This document shows, piece after piece, positions 40,857 through 49,456 of a DNA stretch of 64,000 bases. Both the position numbers and the translations under genes were made by a program. Position 1 is the stretch's first letter; every line of letters begins with the position of its first letter. Under the pieces are notes generated by a model. That model was not told where the DNA came from, did no database searches, and worked only from the letters and a program-made list of their open reading frames with translations. The stretch comes from Acuticoccus sp039189655 (GTDB lineage Bacteria > Pseudomonadota > Alphaproteobacteria > Rhizobiales > Amorphaceae): assembly GCA_039189655.1 (NCBI GenBank), contig JBCCYN010000001.1, positions 1 through 64,000 of the forward strand, read 5' to 3'.

Positions 40857-42886
40857 CCGGCCTTGCGGGCGCCATCGACCGGATCTTGTCGCCAAAGGTG
40901 GGCGCGGGGGTCCTCATCGTGCTCGGTGTGGTCCTCATCCTCTTTCCGTTGGTGGGGGAAAGCGCGCGCTACTTCGCCGTCCTTTTGATGACAGTGTTCT
41001 TGTTCGCCACCCTCGGTCACGCCTGGAACCTTTTGGCGGGCTTTTGCGGGCTCTTGTCGTTCGGCACCCAGGTTTATGTGGGCCTTTCCGGCTTCACCGT
41101 TGCCATCGCCGTCTACTATTTCGGGGTTCCTGTCTGGGTGGGCGCCATCCTCGGCGCCATTGTCGCGGCGCTCTTTGCCTGGCTCCAGGCAATGCCGGCG
41201 TCAGACCGCAACATGCGTCGCAACACCACCGTCGGCGTCATCATCGCGGTTATCCTTTGGGCAATCTACGAGATCATCATCGCGGTCAATCCCGCCGCAG
41301 ACGTTTTTGGCAGCGACTATATTCGCCGTGTCATCCTGCTCTTCTGCATTTTCTTGGGCGCACTACCGCTCCTCAAACTTCAGGGCGCTTACTTCGCCGT
41401 TGCCACCTGGCTCATCGCGGCGGCTGTCGCCTCCATCTTCAACGAGTGGCAGGTGGTGGGCGCGGGCGGCGGCATGACGATCCCGTCCGATACATCCATC
41501 GCCGAGCGCTACTATGGGGGTCTCATCATCCTTGCCGCATCGACCCTCGTTGTCTGGTGGCTCCTGAACAGCCGGTATGGCGCCGCGCTCACTGCCGTGC
41601 GCGATGATGAGGAAGCTGCCACCGCCATCGGGATCGACATTCGGCGCATCAAGACGATGGTGTTCGTCATTTCCGCGCCCATGGCAGGTCTTGCGGCGGC
41701 GGTTTACTATATCGACACCGTCACCATCACACCGCCCGACGCGTTTTCGATCCGATGGTCGGCCTACGTGGTCTTCATTGTCGTCGCCGGCGGGATGGGC
41801 ACCTTGTGGGGACCGGTGGTGGGCGCGGTTCTGTTCGTCATCGTGCAACGCTTCCTGGTGGGGTTTTGGGGCGGCGGCGAGCTTACCCTTGGGATCGCTG
41901 CGGTGCTCCTCATCCTTGTCTTGCCGCGCGGCGCCGTTGGGCTTGTGGAAGACCTGAAACTCTGGGCTGGCCGACGCCGCAACGGCAACGCGCCCGTGCA
42001 CCCGATGAAGCAACAAGCGGTGGCGCGGGAGGCGCTCGGCCAACTCACCGGTAACTTGGCGCACTCCACAGGCGCCGACCGCGGCACCAGGGCCAGCTCG
42101 CCAGGCGCGGGTGTCGTCGCAGCGGCCCTCGTCCCGGGCAGCCCGCTCCCTGCGCTCCGGCCAGAGAACCCACCGTGGCAAGATCTGGCGCATGCGGCCG
42201 GCACCCTCGGCGAACGGTTCAAACAAGCGCGGGTCGACACGGTGGTCGCCTTCCTCGAACCGTGGCGGGGTGCGGCCGGTAACGAGATTTTCGCCGGAAA
42301 TACCCTTCGCGTGCGCTACGGCGATCCTTCCGTAGGTGCCATCGCGTGCCGTGCGGATGTCGATGTGTCCCTTGCGGATGCCGTGCTTCGCACTGCGACG
42401 GCACACAGAGTTCCTGTGGTTGGCATCAATGCTTTGAACCAGCCTGTTGAAGGCGCGGTGGTGGCGGCCAACACGCTCATCGATCCCAGGGGCGCATTCC
42501 GGTTCGTCTTCTGCGGCGCGGGCATCGGCGGTCGCGATGCGGACCTCGGTGCGATTTTTGCGCAAGAAGCGGCGGCACTGGGGCGACGCATTGCCATCGT
42601 CGGCGCTGGGTCGTTGTCGGGGGCAATACCTCCCATGACCGTTTCACCGGAGGAGGACGCCATCACCTCGGCCGCCGATGACGCCCGCAACAGACAGCTG
42701 CTTGGCGGGCTGATGGCTGCCGATGGGCGCGCCATAACCGTCACTGCGGGAACGGCTGGAACGAACCTGTCCCATGTCGCCTTTGTGGTCGGCGCGCTCG
42801 GAGATCGTTGGAGTGGGGCGGACGTATTGGCCTACGGCGCCACCGGCGGCGTGGGTAGTGCTGTTGTGGCATTCCACATCACCTAA
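40853..42886 (+). CDS. LivM-like ABC permease fused to a dioxygenase alpha-like domain
   Basis: 677 residues in one uninterrupted frame. Residues about 15-370 are a LivM permease with about ten membrane segments, GHAWNLLAGFCGLLSFGTQV near the start and GAALTAVRDDEEAATAIGID in the cytoplasmic loop. A polar linker (about 372-418) leads into a complete AmnA-like domain (420-677): LVPGSPLPALRPENPPW, VGAGSLSGAIPPMTVSPEED, AADDARNRQLLGGLM and AYGATGGVGSAVVAF match the free alpha subunit (35353-36165) patch by patch. It too lacks metal ligands. The domain follows the last membrane helix and is predicted cytoplasmic, where it could recruit the catalytic beta subunit to the importer. I know of no described protein with this architecture. 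Confidence 0.9.
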   Translation: MTGLAGAIDRILSPKVGAGVLIVLGVVLILFPLVGESARYFAVLLMTVFLFATLGHAWNLLAGFCGLLSFGTQVYVGLSGFTVAIAVYYFGVPVWVGAILGAIVAALFAWLQAMPASDRNMRRNTTVGVIIAVILWAIYEIIIAVNPAADVFGSDYIRRVILLFCIFLGALPLLKLQGAYFAVATWLIAAAVASIFNEWQVVGAGGGMTIPSDTSIAERYYGGLIILAASTLVVWWLLNSRYGAALTAVRDDEEAATAIGIDIRRIKTMVFVISAPMAGLAAAVYYIDTVTITPPDAFSIRWSAYVVFIVVAGGMGTLWGPVVGAVLFVIVQRFLVGFWGGGELTLGIAAVLLILVLPRGAVGLVEDLKLWAGRRRNGNAPVHPMKQQAVAREALGQLTGNLAHSTGADRGTRASSPGAGVVAAALVPGSPLPALRPENPPWQDLAHAAGTLGERFKQARVDTVVAFLEPWRGAAGNEIFAGNTLRVRYGDPSVGAIACRADVDVSLADAVLRTATAHRVPVVGINALNQPVEGAVVAANTLIDPRGAFRFVFCGAGIGGRDADLGAIFAQEAAALGRRIAIVGAGSLSGAIPPMTVSPEEDAITSAADDARNRQLLGGLMAADGRAITVTAGTAGTNLSHVAFVVGALGDRWSGADVLAYGATGGVGSAVVAFHIT

Positions 42887-42904
42887 GGAGGTTGGACGGA
42901 GACT

Positions 42905-44377
42905 ATGGACGCAACCAACGTGCGCCTCCTCAACTTCATTGATGGCACCTTCGTGGAAGGCAGCACCGGACAGTGGTTCGACGACATTTGCCCCACCGAC
43001 GGAAAACGCCACGCCATCGTTTGCGAAGCCTCCCGCGACGACGTGGACCGGGCCGTCCGCGCCGCCCGCACCGCCCTCCATGGACCATGGGGCCGCGCCA
43101 CCACGGCCGAGCGCGTCAACATCCTGGCCGCCATCGCGGCGGAGATTGAGCGTCGCTTCGATGAGTTTCTCGCCGCGGAGGTGGCCGACACAGGAAAGCC
43201 CCACAGCCTTGCGCGCGCCGTCGATATTCCGCGGGGAGCAGCCAATTTTCGGTCCTTTGCCAGCATCCTGTCGGGCCGTGCTGCTCCTTCATTTTCCACC
43301 GAAACCCCTGACCAAACGGGGGCCATCAACTATGCTGTGCGCAAGCCCAAGGGCGTCATCGCGGTCATCAGCCCGTGGAACCTCCCGCTCCTCCTAATGA
43401 CCTGGAAAGTCTCCCCGGCGCTCGCTTGCGGCAACACGGTGGTGGTCAAACCCTCCGAAGAAACGCCCTATACCGCAACGCTCCTTGGCGAAGTGATGAA
43501 TACTGTCGGCGTTCCGCCTGGTGTCTTCAACGTCGTACATGGTTTTGGACCAGGCTCAGCCGGCGCCTTTTTAGCCGAGCACGAGGGGGTCGATGCCATC
43601 ACCTTCACCGGCGAAACCAAGACCGGTGAGGAGATCATGCGAGCCGCCGCTGCGGGCACCCGCGATCTGTCGGCTGAACTGGGCGGTAAAAACCCAGCCA
43701 TCGTATTCGCCGATGCCGACATCGACGCGGCCATTGAAGGCACCGCCCGCTCATCCTTTACCAATTGCGGCCAGGTGTGTCTTTGCACCGAGCGGGTTTA
43801 TGTGGAGCGACCGATCTTCGAGCGCTTTGTCGAGGGACTTGCAAAGGAAGCAAACAGTCTGGTGCCAGGAACGCCCCAGGACGCTGCCACCACCATCGGC
43901 CCCCTCATCAGCAACCAGCACCGCGAGAAGGTGACCAACGCCTATCGTGATGCAGTGAACGCTGGCGCCTCAGTAATGGCTGGTGGCGGCGTCCCTGCCA
44001 TGGCCGACGCCCTCGCCGGAGGGTTCTGGGTCGAGCCCACCGTCTGGACAGGACTTTCCGAGGACAGCGTCCCCGTGCAGGAAGAGATTTTTGGCCCCGT
44101 CTGTCACGTGGCCCCTTTCGACGACGAAGACGAAGAACTGAGCCTTGCCAACTCCTCCCCCTATGGCCTTGCAGCAACACTGTGGACCCAGGATCTGTCC
44201 CGCGCTCACCGGGTCTCACCGGAGATCGAGGCAGGTATCGTTTGGGTAAATACCTGGAACCTTCGTGACCTGCGCACACCATTCGGCGGTGTGAAGCGCT
44301 CTGGCATCGGTCGCGAGGGCGGTTTTTGGTCTTTGGATTTTTACAGCGAAACCAAAAACGTTTGCATCAAACTGTAA
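42905..44377 (+). CDS. amnC: 2-Aminomuconic-semialdehyde-dehydrogenase-like ALDH
   Basis: 490 residues, the usual ALDH length. SPWNLPLLLMTWK contains Asn159, LSAELGGKNP contains Glu258 as general base, and NCGQVCLC gives Cys292 as nucleophile. TGETKTGEEIM is the cofactor loop. The sequence resembles 2-hydroxymuconic/2-aminomuconic semialdehyde dehydrogenases, which oxidise the ring-cleavage product with NAD+ before deamination. AGGAGG precedes the ATG by about 14 bases. It is the last gene of the operon. Genes for 4-oxalocrotonate decarboxylase, hydratase and aldolase are not in the window. Confidence 0.88.
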   Translation: MDATNVRLLNFIDGTFVEGSTGQWFDDICPTDGKRHAIVCEASRDDVDRAVRAARTALHGPWGRATTAERVNILAAIAAEIERRFDEFLAAEVADTGKPHSLARAVDIPRGAANFRSFASILSGRAAPSFSTETPDQTGAINYAVRKPKGVIAVISPWNLPLLLMTWKVSPALACGNTVVVKPSEETPYTATLLGEVMNTVGVPPGVFNVVHGFGPGSAGAFLAEHEGVDAITFTGETKTGEEIMRAAAAGTRDLSAELGGKNPAIVFADADIDAAIEGTARSSFTNCGQVCLCTERVYVERPIFERFVEGLAKEANSLVPGTPQDAATTIGPLISNQHREKVTNAYRDAVNAGASVMAGGGVPAMADALAGGFWVEPTVWTGLSEDSVPVQEEIFGPVCHVAPFDDEDEELSLANSSPYGLAATLWTQDLSRAHRVSPEIEAGIVWVNTWNLRDLRTPFGGVKRSGIGREGGFWSLDFYSETKNVCIKL

Positions 44378-44443
44378 CCCATCCCGCCGTGTCACCTTGA
44401 TGATCAAGAAAGCCCAGCGGCTCGAAATCTGGTGAGCCCTTGA

Positions 44444-45451
44444 TCAAACACCGTTGGGTGCGATCAGGACCTTGCCGTTGAGGCCGCCCTTTGCCGTGTA
44501 CGCGAGGGCTTCGTTGATCTCCTCCAGGGGGAAAATCCGATCTATCGGGGCATTCAGTTTTTGCTCCAGGATCAGCTGCGTCAAAGCTTGATAGGTCTCG
44601 ACGCGCTCCTGCTGGGAGGCGCGGGTCAGCCAGTTCACCAACCAAAAGCCTCTGACCCTGACATCTTTGAAGATAATCGAGGCATCCGACAGCACCGAGG
44701 GTTGTGCGGATTCGCCTCCATAGATAACGATTGTGCCACCGTTTCGCAGCGTGGCCGCCAACCGCCCAGTTGTTTCGCCTGCCACAGCATCGAGCGCCAA
44801 GACCGGCGCTTTGTCGAGTTCAGCCGTTACTTCGTCCAAAAGATCGGGACCGTCCACAAAGGCTGCATCGGCCCCAGCGTCTCGGACCGCATCAATGGCC
44901 GACGCCCGGCGCACCACCGACGCAACCTTGATATTCCGTGCCTTGGCCAACTGAGTAATATACCGGGCTGTGGCAGAATTGGCGGCGGAGATGATAATCC
45001 AATCGCCTTCTTTTACATCCACATATTTGGTGAGTAGCAAGAAAGCAGTCGCCGGATTCACCGTAAGCATGGCCAATTGATCAAAGTCGGCTTTGGGGAT
45101 CGGGACGAGAACGTCGCTGCGAAAAACACGCTCCGTGGCCCACGCTCCCGGAGGATCGGCCAGCAATACTTTGGAACCAACCGGCAGGCCGTCCCCGCTC
45201 ACCTCCACCACCTCGCCGACGCCTTCCATGCCACCGACGGCCGGAAGAGGTGGCTGGATGCCATACTGACCAGCGACCTGAAACATGTCGGACGGGTTGA
45301 TGGGAGTGCGCAGAATTTTTACACGCGTCTGGCCTACCTGCAGGGGTTGCGTCTCCCTTTCCACCACCTCGATGACGTCTGCGGGAGTACCGTGGGTGCG
45401 ATAAATAGCCTGTTTCAACGAGGTTTTCCCGGCGTTTGCGTTGCCGATCAT
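44444..45451 (-). CDS. Medium-chain (MDR) oxidoreductase, enoyl-reductase/quinone-reductase-like
   Basis: 335 residues. The N-terminal GroES-like domain has INPSDMFQVAGQYG and GGMEGVGEVVEV; the Rossmann part has EGDWIIISAANSATARYITQLA and later GGTIVIYGGES. There are no structural zinc cysteines. LNPSD/INPSD and the NSATA loop resemble 2-enoyl thioester reductases (ETR/MECR) rather than zinc alcohol dehydrogenases. It is divergent from a TetR gene and both putative operators lie in the 87 bases between them, so repression by that TetR is likely. The substrate is unknown, perhaps an enal or quinone. Confidence 0.85.
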   Translation of the reverse strand: MIGNANAGKTSLKQAIYRTHGTPADVIEVVERETQPLQVGQTRVKILRTPINPSDMFQVAGQYGIQPPLPAVGGMEGVGEVVEVSGDGLPVGSKVLLADPPGAWATERVFRSDVLVPIPKADFDQLAMLTVNPATAFLLLTKYVDVKEGDWIIISAANSATARYITQLAKARNIKVASVVRRASAIDAVRDAGADAAFVDGPDLLDEVTAELDKAPVLALDAVAGETTGRLAATLRNGGTIVIYGGESAQPSVLSDASIIFKDVRVRGFWLVNWLTRASQQERVETYQALTQLILEQKLNAPIDRIFPLEEINEALAYTAKGGLNGKVLIAPNGV

Positions 45452-45465
45452 ATTCGGCTCCGCAT

Positions 45466-45482
45466 TAGTGAATGAAGTTCAT
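45466..45482. promoter_or_regulatory. TetR-type operator, copy 1
   Basis: TAGTGAATGAAGTTCAT: the GTGAAT and GTTCAT arms are separated by 3 bases. A near-identical 17-mer lies at 45521-45537. It overlaps the region just upstream of the MDR gene start. Confidence 0.65.
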
Positions 45483-45520
45483 CAGCGCTCATATGATCTG
45501 GTTCTTGCCTTTGTCAACAC

Positions 45521-45537
45521 TAGTGAATAAGATTCAT
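45521..45537. promoter_or_regulatory. TetR-type operator, copy 2
   Basis: TAGTGAATAAGATTCAT: matches copy 1 at 14 of 17 positions with the same orientation, 55 bases downstream. It ends one base before the TetR ATG at 45539, so binding would block both the repressor gene and the divergent MDR gene. Confidence 0.65.
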
Positions 45538-45538
45538 T

Positions 45539-46144
45539 ATGCGCGACCGAAACGCCACGAAGGCTTCCAAAAGAACCCGCGACCCGAAGGCGAAGCAGGA
45601 CGCATTGCATGAATGTGCGATGCGTCTTTTCACTGAGCGGGGCTATGAGAACGTTTCAATTTCGGACATTGCGTCCGCGGCAGGGATCGCTGTCGGGACA
45701 GTCTACCGTTTCTATCCCACGAAGATCGAGTTGCTGCGGGCGGTCTTGGAAGGGTTGGAGGATGAGTTCGTTTCGCGCATGCAGGCCGACTGGTCCGGTG
45801 GCGGCGCCTATGGGGACCGACTAGACCAACTATGCCTGGGGCTCTTCGATTTGGCCCAATCCCGTCGTCCACTCCTTGGCTTGTTCACAATGACGACCGA
45901 CGTTGCCTACGCCGATGGCTCATTGCCCGGTGATCGCATTCGCCGGCAGATTGTCGTCATGTATCGTGAAGCGCTAGGGGCGGGAGCATTCCGAGGGGGC
46001 GACGTTACCCTATACGCCGCCATGGCCCACGGTCTTGTGGAAGGCGCCATAATGGCTTGGCAGCGCAGGCCCACCTTAGGAAAACGGCGCGCTGCGGGTC
46101 AGCTGGCCGAAGTGTTGAAGCATGGGTTTTTGGCAGAAAAATGA
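45539..46144 (+). CDS. TetR-family transcriptional regulator
   Basis: 201 residues. The N-terminal helix-turn-helix is ERGYENVSISDIASAAGIAVGTVYRFYPTK in effect, with recognition helix AVGTVYRFYP. The C-terminal ligand domain is helical with no family I can name. TetR proteins usually repress a neighbour and release on ligand binding. The divergent MDR gene and two matching operator-like sites make local control very likely. The ligand may be the MDR substrate. Confidence 0.92.
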   Translation: MRDRNATKASKRTRDPKAKQDALHECAMRLFTERGYENVSISDIASAAGIAVGTVYRFYPTKIELLRAVLEGLEDEFVSRMQADWSGGGAYGDRLDQLCLGLFDLAQSRRPLLGLFTMTTDVAYADGSLPGDRIRRQIVVMYREALGAGAFRGGDVTLYAAMAHGLVEGAIMAWQRRPTLGKRRAAGQLAEVLKHGFLAEK

Positions 46145-46196
46145 GTTTGTGCCGACGCATGGCGACAACGTCTCAGCATGCGCGTCAACCACGGGA

Positions 46197-47144
46197 CTAC
46201 TTGCGCAGGGGCAAAGTGGCCATGGCTTCTCGCGTTTCGTCAAAGGATTTTAACTTCCCTTGGGAGCCTAGGCCCATCGCCACATGAGCCGCGACAGTGT
46301 TGGCAAATCGAGCGCACTCTTTGAGGTGCCAACCCTTGGTAAGGCCCGCGATGATCCCAGCGGTAAAGCTGTCGCCGCAACCTGTTGTGTCGACGACATC
46401 GATTTCATGGGCGGGGAGCCTAAACGCCTGCCCTTCAGCAGGGTCAACGTATACCCCGTCACCCTCCAAGGTAAGAACTGCGTTCTTGACGCCTTTTTCT
46501 TTAAACCATCGTGCGACGTCGGCTGGTTCGTTGGTTCCGGCCATGGCACTTGCTTCATCGATGGATGGGACAAAGTAGTCTATGTGCGGAAGCAGCGGCT
46601 CGACTTTTTTGAAAGTCTCTGGCGTCGCCAAAATCAGATCAAAAACCGTCGTGCGGCCCATGGCCTTCGCCCTTTGCAACAAATCTTCTGACGGCGCTCC
46701 ATCGAACGCATCCAGGAGACCGGTACCGCCCAGATGTATGATCTCAGCATCAAGTATTTGATTTAGTTGATCAGCCGTCGGCGCGAACGATTTACTGGTG
46801 CCTGGTACAAAGAATGCAGCCCGTGCGCCACTCGATCGAATGGGCAGCAAGCTGCAAGATGTTTGCACCGCGTCATCTTGCTGAACAAGCCTGGTGTCCA
46901 AGCCGGCTTGACCCATCTGTCTTAGGAGAAATTCGCCCATGGGATCGCGCCCGACACGGGCGGCGATTTGACCCTTGAGGCCAAGTATTGCGCAGTCGAC
47001 AGCAGTGCCGCCCGCGGTTCCGGCGACCGTCATAGTGATCTCGTCGATGAACGTGGCGCCGCCAGGGGGCGGAAGTTCTTCTGTATAGCGCCCGAGAACG
47101 TCGAGAACCAAAAACCCAACGGCGGTGAAGTCAAACGACGGCAT
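46197..47144 (-). CDS. PfkB-family carbohydrate kinase
   Basis: 315 residues with a strong AGGGAGGG ribosome site. The N-terminal pattern VGFLVLDVLGRY and a GTAGGTAVDCAILG loop, and the C-terminal VVDTTGCGDSFTAGIIAGL with catalytic Asp, define the ribokinase/PfkB fold. LTLEGDGVYV is the nucleotide-site strand. Substrates in the family are sugars, nucleosides or sugar acids; I cannot choose. It is co-oriented with the MFS gene upstream (84-base gap), so sugar or polyol uptake and phosphorylation is a plausible pair. Confidence 0.9.
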   Translation of the reverse strand: MPSFDFTAVGFLVLDVLGRYTEELPPPGGATFIDEITMTVAGTAGGTAVDCAILGLKGQIAARVGRDPMGEFLLRQMGQAGLDTRLVQQDDAVQTSCSLLPIRSSGARAAFFVPGTSKSFAPTADQLNQILDAEIIHLGGTGLLDAFDGAPSEDLLQRAKAMGRTTVFDLILATPETFKKVEPLLPHIDYFVPSIDEASAMAGTNEPADVARWFKEKGVKNAVLTLEGDGVYVDPAEGQAFRLPAHEIDVVDTTGCGDSFTAGIIAGLTKGWHLKECARFANTVAAHVAMGLGSQGKLKSFDETREAMATLPLRK

Positions 47145-47228
47145 TGATCTTACCCTCCCTGCTGGCTGCGATTAGCGCAGTCCGTTTTTGCTTGATGATC
47201 GGATTCAAGCGATCGACTGGATTGCTTG

Positions 47229-48443
47229 TCATCGCATCCCGTTTGCCAGCAACCGCGCCTCAGGACACATGCGCAAACTGAGTATCGCCATCACGCCCAC
47301 AACCGGTCCAGGAACGAGGATGAGAAAGGTCCAGCGCCAGCCGCCAAAGTATTCGGCGGCAATGGGCATCAGCCAGATGGTAAAGATAGTGATCGCAAAG
47401 CCCACACCCATCTGGAACGCGAGGGCGCTACCCACTTGGTTCTTTGCCGACAGCTCTGTGACAGCGGCGGAAAATTGGGCGCTGTCGGCGACAATGGTGA
47501 GCCCCCAAACAAGTGCGACGAGCGCAAACATAAAGGTAGGACCATCGAACATGAGACCGATGAGGAAAGCGCAACTTCCCGAAATGGAGAGCATCACCGC
47601 CGTAGTCGCACAGCGCCCAATCCGGTCTGCTAGATAGCCCGCCATTACCGAGCCGGGCGCGCCCATGGCCACCACACCAAACACCAGCAACGACGCATTA
47701 ATGTTCCAATGGCCAGAGGATGCTGCAGCGTTCGCATACGCGAGGAACCAGCCCCACATGGCATAGAGCTCCCACATGTGCCCGAAATAGCCCATGTTCG
47801 CGAGCATGACCGGGCGGTTGCGCAAAATCCCGCCCAGCTGCCGTGGATCTACGACGGCGCGGGTAAACGGAAACGGTCCCTCTCGCAACGCAAGCGCAAA
47901 TATTGACGCGGCAATGAGGCAGGCTACGCTCGTGACGATGACGACGCTCTGCCAGGCCAAACCGGTGTTGGCTGCGCGCACCAGGTGCGGCAACGCAGAG
48001 CCCAAGGTCAGCGCGCCAACCAGTGCGCCCATGGCAAACCCACGCCCGGTGCGGAACCACGTCGCGATGAACTTCATGGCCGGCGGATATATACCCGCAA
48101 GGGCAACACCGGTTACGAAACGAGCCGTCACCGCACCGCCAATGCCCGGCTCCAGCAATAGCCAAGCATTCGCCCCCGCAGCCAGCACAGCACAGATACC
48201 CATCAGCCGGGGCAATGGTACGATATCAGCCACCGACAGAAGGCTTGAGCCCAGTGCGCCGATGACGAAGCCCAGTTGCACGGCGTTTGTCAGCCAACCG
48301 GCCTGCGACGGGGTGAGGCCCCAGTCCTTCGCAAGGGCAGGAACGACAGCCGTGGCGGAAAACCATGTGGTCATGGACAGGACAACGGCGAGACCAGCAA
48401 TGCCCAAAACCCACCAACGCGTTCTGGGATCTACACTAGCCAA
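47229..48443 (-). CDS. MFS transporter
   Basis: 404 residues, about 12 hydrophobic segments. The start is a TTG with GAGG eight bases upstream. Patches such as DWGLTPSQAGWLTNAVQLGFVIG, LMGICAVLAAGANAW and GYLADRIGRCATTAVML (cytoplasmic A-like motif G-x-x-x-D-R-x-G-R) are typical of CynX/NimT-like or sugar-acid MFS permeases. The substrate is unresolved. It is followed by the PfkB kinase on the same strand. Confidence 0.88.
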   Translation of the reverse strand: MASVDPRTRWWVLGIAGLAVVLSMTTWFSATAVVPALAKDWGLTPSQAGWLTNAVQLGFVIGALGSSLLSVADIVPLPRLMGICAVLAAGANAWLLLEPGIGGAVTARFVTGVALAGIYPPAMKFIATWFRTGRGFAMGALVGALTLGSALPHLVRAANTGLAWQSVVIVTSVACLIAASIFALALREGPFPFTRAVVDPRQLGGILRNRPVMLANMGYFGHMWELYAMWGWFLAYANAAASSGHWNINASLLVFGVVAMGAPGSVMAGYLADRIGRCATTAVMLSISGSCAFLIGLMFDGPTFMFALVALVWGLTIVADSAQFSAAVTELSAKNQVGSALAFQMGVGFAITIFTIWLMPIAAEYFGGWRWTFLILVPGPVVGVMAILSLRMCPEARLLANGMR

Positions 48444-48576
48444 TGGTTTTGCCTCGTCAGAAATCGAGTTTTTCGCGATCTTTTGATATCCGGTGGGACC
48501 AATACTCTACATGCTGGCTACCGCTGGGTCGAGCGATGGCGGCTGCGGCGGCGTTTCTGCGGTCTCAGACTTCAGC

Positions 48577-49029
48577 TTAAAGACCTTCCAGAGGCATCGT
48601 ATACGTCGTGGCGGTGCCTTCGACGCAAACGTCCCCTTCCCCATCGACCACCGATACGTTGATCTGGCAGATGGGCTTATCGTCTCGAACGCTGGTGATC
48701 TCCACCCGCCCGGTGATCGTCTCATCGATCCCGACGGCCTTTTTGAACTTTAGCTCTGTGCCAAGAAATACTGTGCCGGGGCCCGGCAAATCTTCAGCAA
48801 CGCACGCATTCAAAATTCCTGTCGTGACACCGCCTTGGACGATCAGTTTCCCAAATGGGGTCTTCTTTGCAAGCGCCTCATCGTAGTGAACAGGATTCCG
48901 GTCGCCAGTCATTTCGGTAAATGCATGAATATCAGCAAGTTTCGTCGTACGGCTTCGTTCCGCTGTTTGCCCAACGCTGGGTTTTCCCTTCGTCACGCCG
49001 GCCCATCCGTCTTTGGCGTTGTCCCCCAT
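48577..49029 (-). CDS. MaoC-like (R)-enoyl-CoA hydratase
   Basis: 150 residues, single hot-dog domain. FTEMTGDRNPVHYDEALAKK contains the hydratase-2 motif: Asp in TGDRNP and His in PVHYD. It continues with FGKLIVQGGVTTGILN. These enzymes hydrate trans-2-enoyl-CoA to (R)-3-hydroxyacyl-CoA. It follows the DUF35 and thiolase-like genes on the same strand with 16 bases between, forming a small acyl-CoA module. Confidence 0.88.
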   Translation of the reverse strand: MGDNAKDGWAGVTKGKPSVGQTAERSRTTKLADIHAFTEMTGDRNPVHYDEALAKKTPFGKLIVQGGVTTGILNACVAEDLPGPGTVFLGTELKFKKAVGIDETITGRVEITSVRDDKPICQINVSVVDGEGDVCVEGTATTYTMPLEGL

Positions 49030-49045
49030 CGCGCTTATCCTTTCG

Positions 49046-49456
49046 TCATGTCAAACTGAAGCATGGCAGAATCCGGCCGCCCACGTTGGTTGGAGTCAAC
49101 GAGAGCGGTGCATCGATGGACGGCTCCCGTCCGCCCGTCAGCACGGTGCTTAGCATTGTTGGGCCCTCCGTAAGCTGCACAAGACCGACAAAGAATGGTG
49201 CTATCGAGGCCCATCCGGGATGGCCAGGCTTAAGAATTTTGGAGAACGACTTCAGTTTTCCCTTGCCGCTCGCTTCCTCCCAGCAAAGAGCGTCAGCCCA
49301 GCAATTCGTGCAAAGGGGCCTTGGATAAAAGACGGCATAGCCACACTCGATGCAGCGCTGGATGAGGAGCCGCCCCTCTTCAGCGGCCTGCCAGAACGGT
49401 TCACTCAATGGCGTCGTTGTCGGTCCGGGGACAGCAAGATCTTCAAACGCTGTCAC
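49046..49456 (-). CDS. Zn-ribbon/OB-fold (DUF35) acyl-CoA-associated protein
   Basis: 136 residues from a GTG that overlaps the thiolase stop (GTGA). An N-terminal helix (TPLSEPFWQAAEEGRL) leads to a four-Cys rubredoxin-like zinc ribbon (IQRCIECG, YPRPLCTNCW) and then an OB fold. DUF35 proteins pair with SCP-x-type thiolases or HMG-CoA-synthase-like enzymes and bind CoA thioesters; the overlapping partner gene fits that rule. Confidence 0.9.
   Translation of the reverse strand: MTAFEDLAVPGPTTTPLSEPFWQAAEEGRLLIQRCIECGYAVFYPRPLCTNCWADALCWEEASGKGKLKSFSKILKPGHPGWASIAPFFVGLVQLTEGPTMLSTVLTGGREPSIDAPLSLTPTNVGGRILPCFSLT

Noticed and set aside
41363..42565. 400-residue minus-strand open frame
   Set aside because: Antisense to the LivM fusion; His/Asp/Gly/Arg-rich composition with no recognisable motif.
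40853..42886. LivM-AmnA fusion as a simple read-through artefact
   Set aside because: The frame is continuous, the linker has no stop or obvious new start with a ribosome site, both domains are complete, and the stop lies only after the alpha-like domain.
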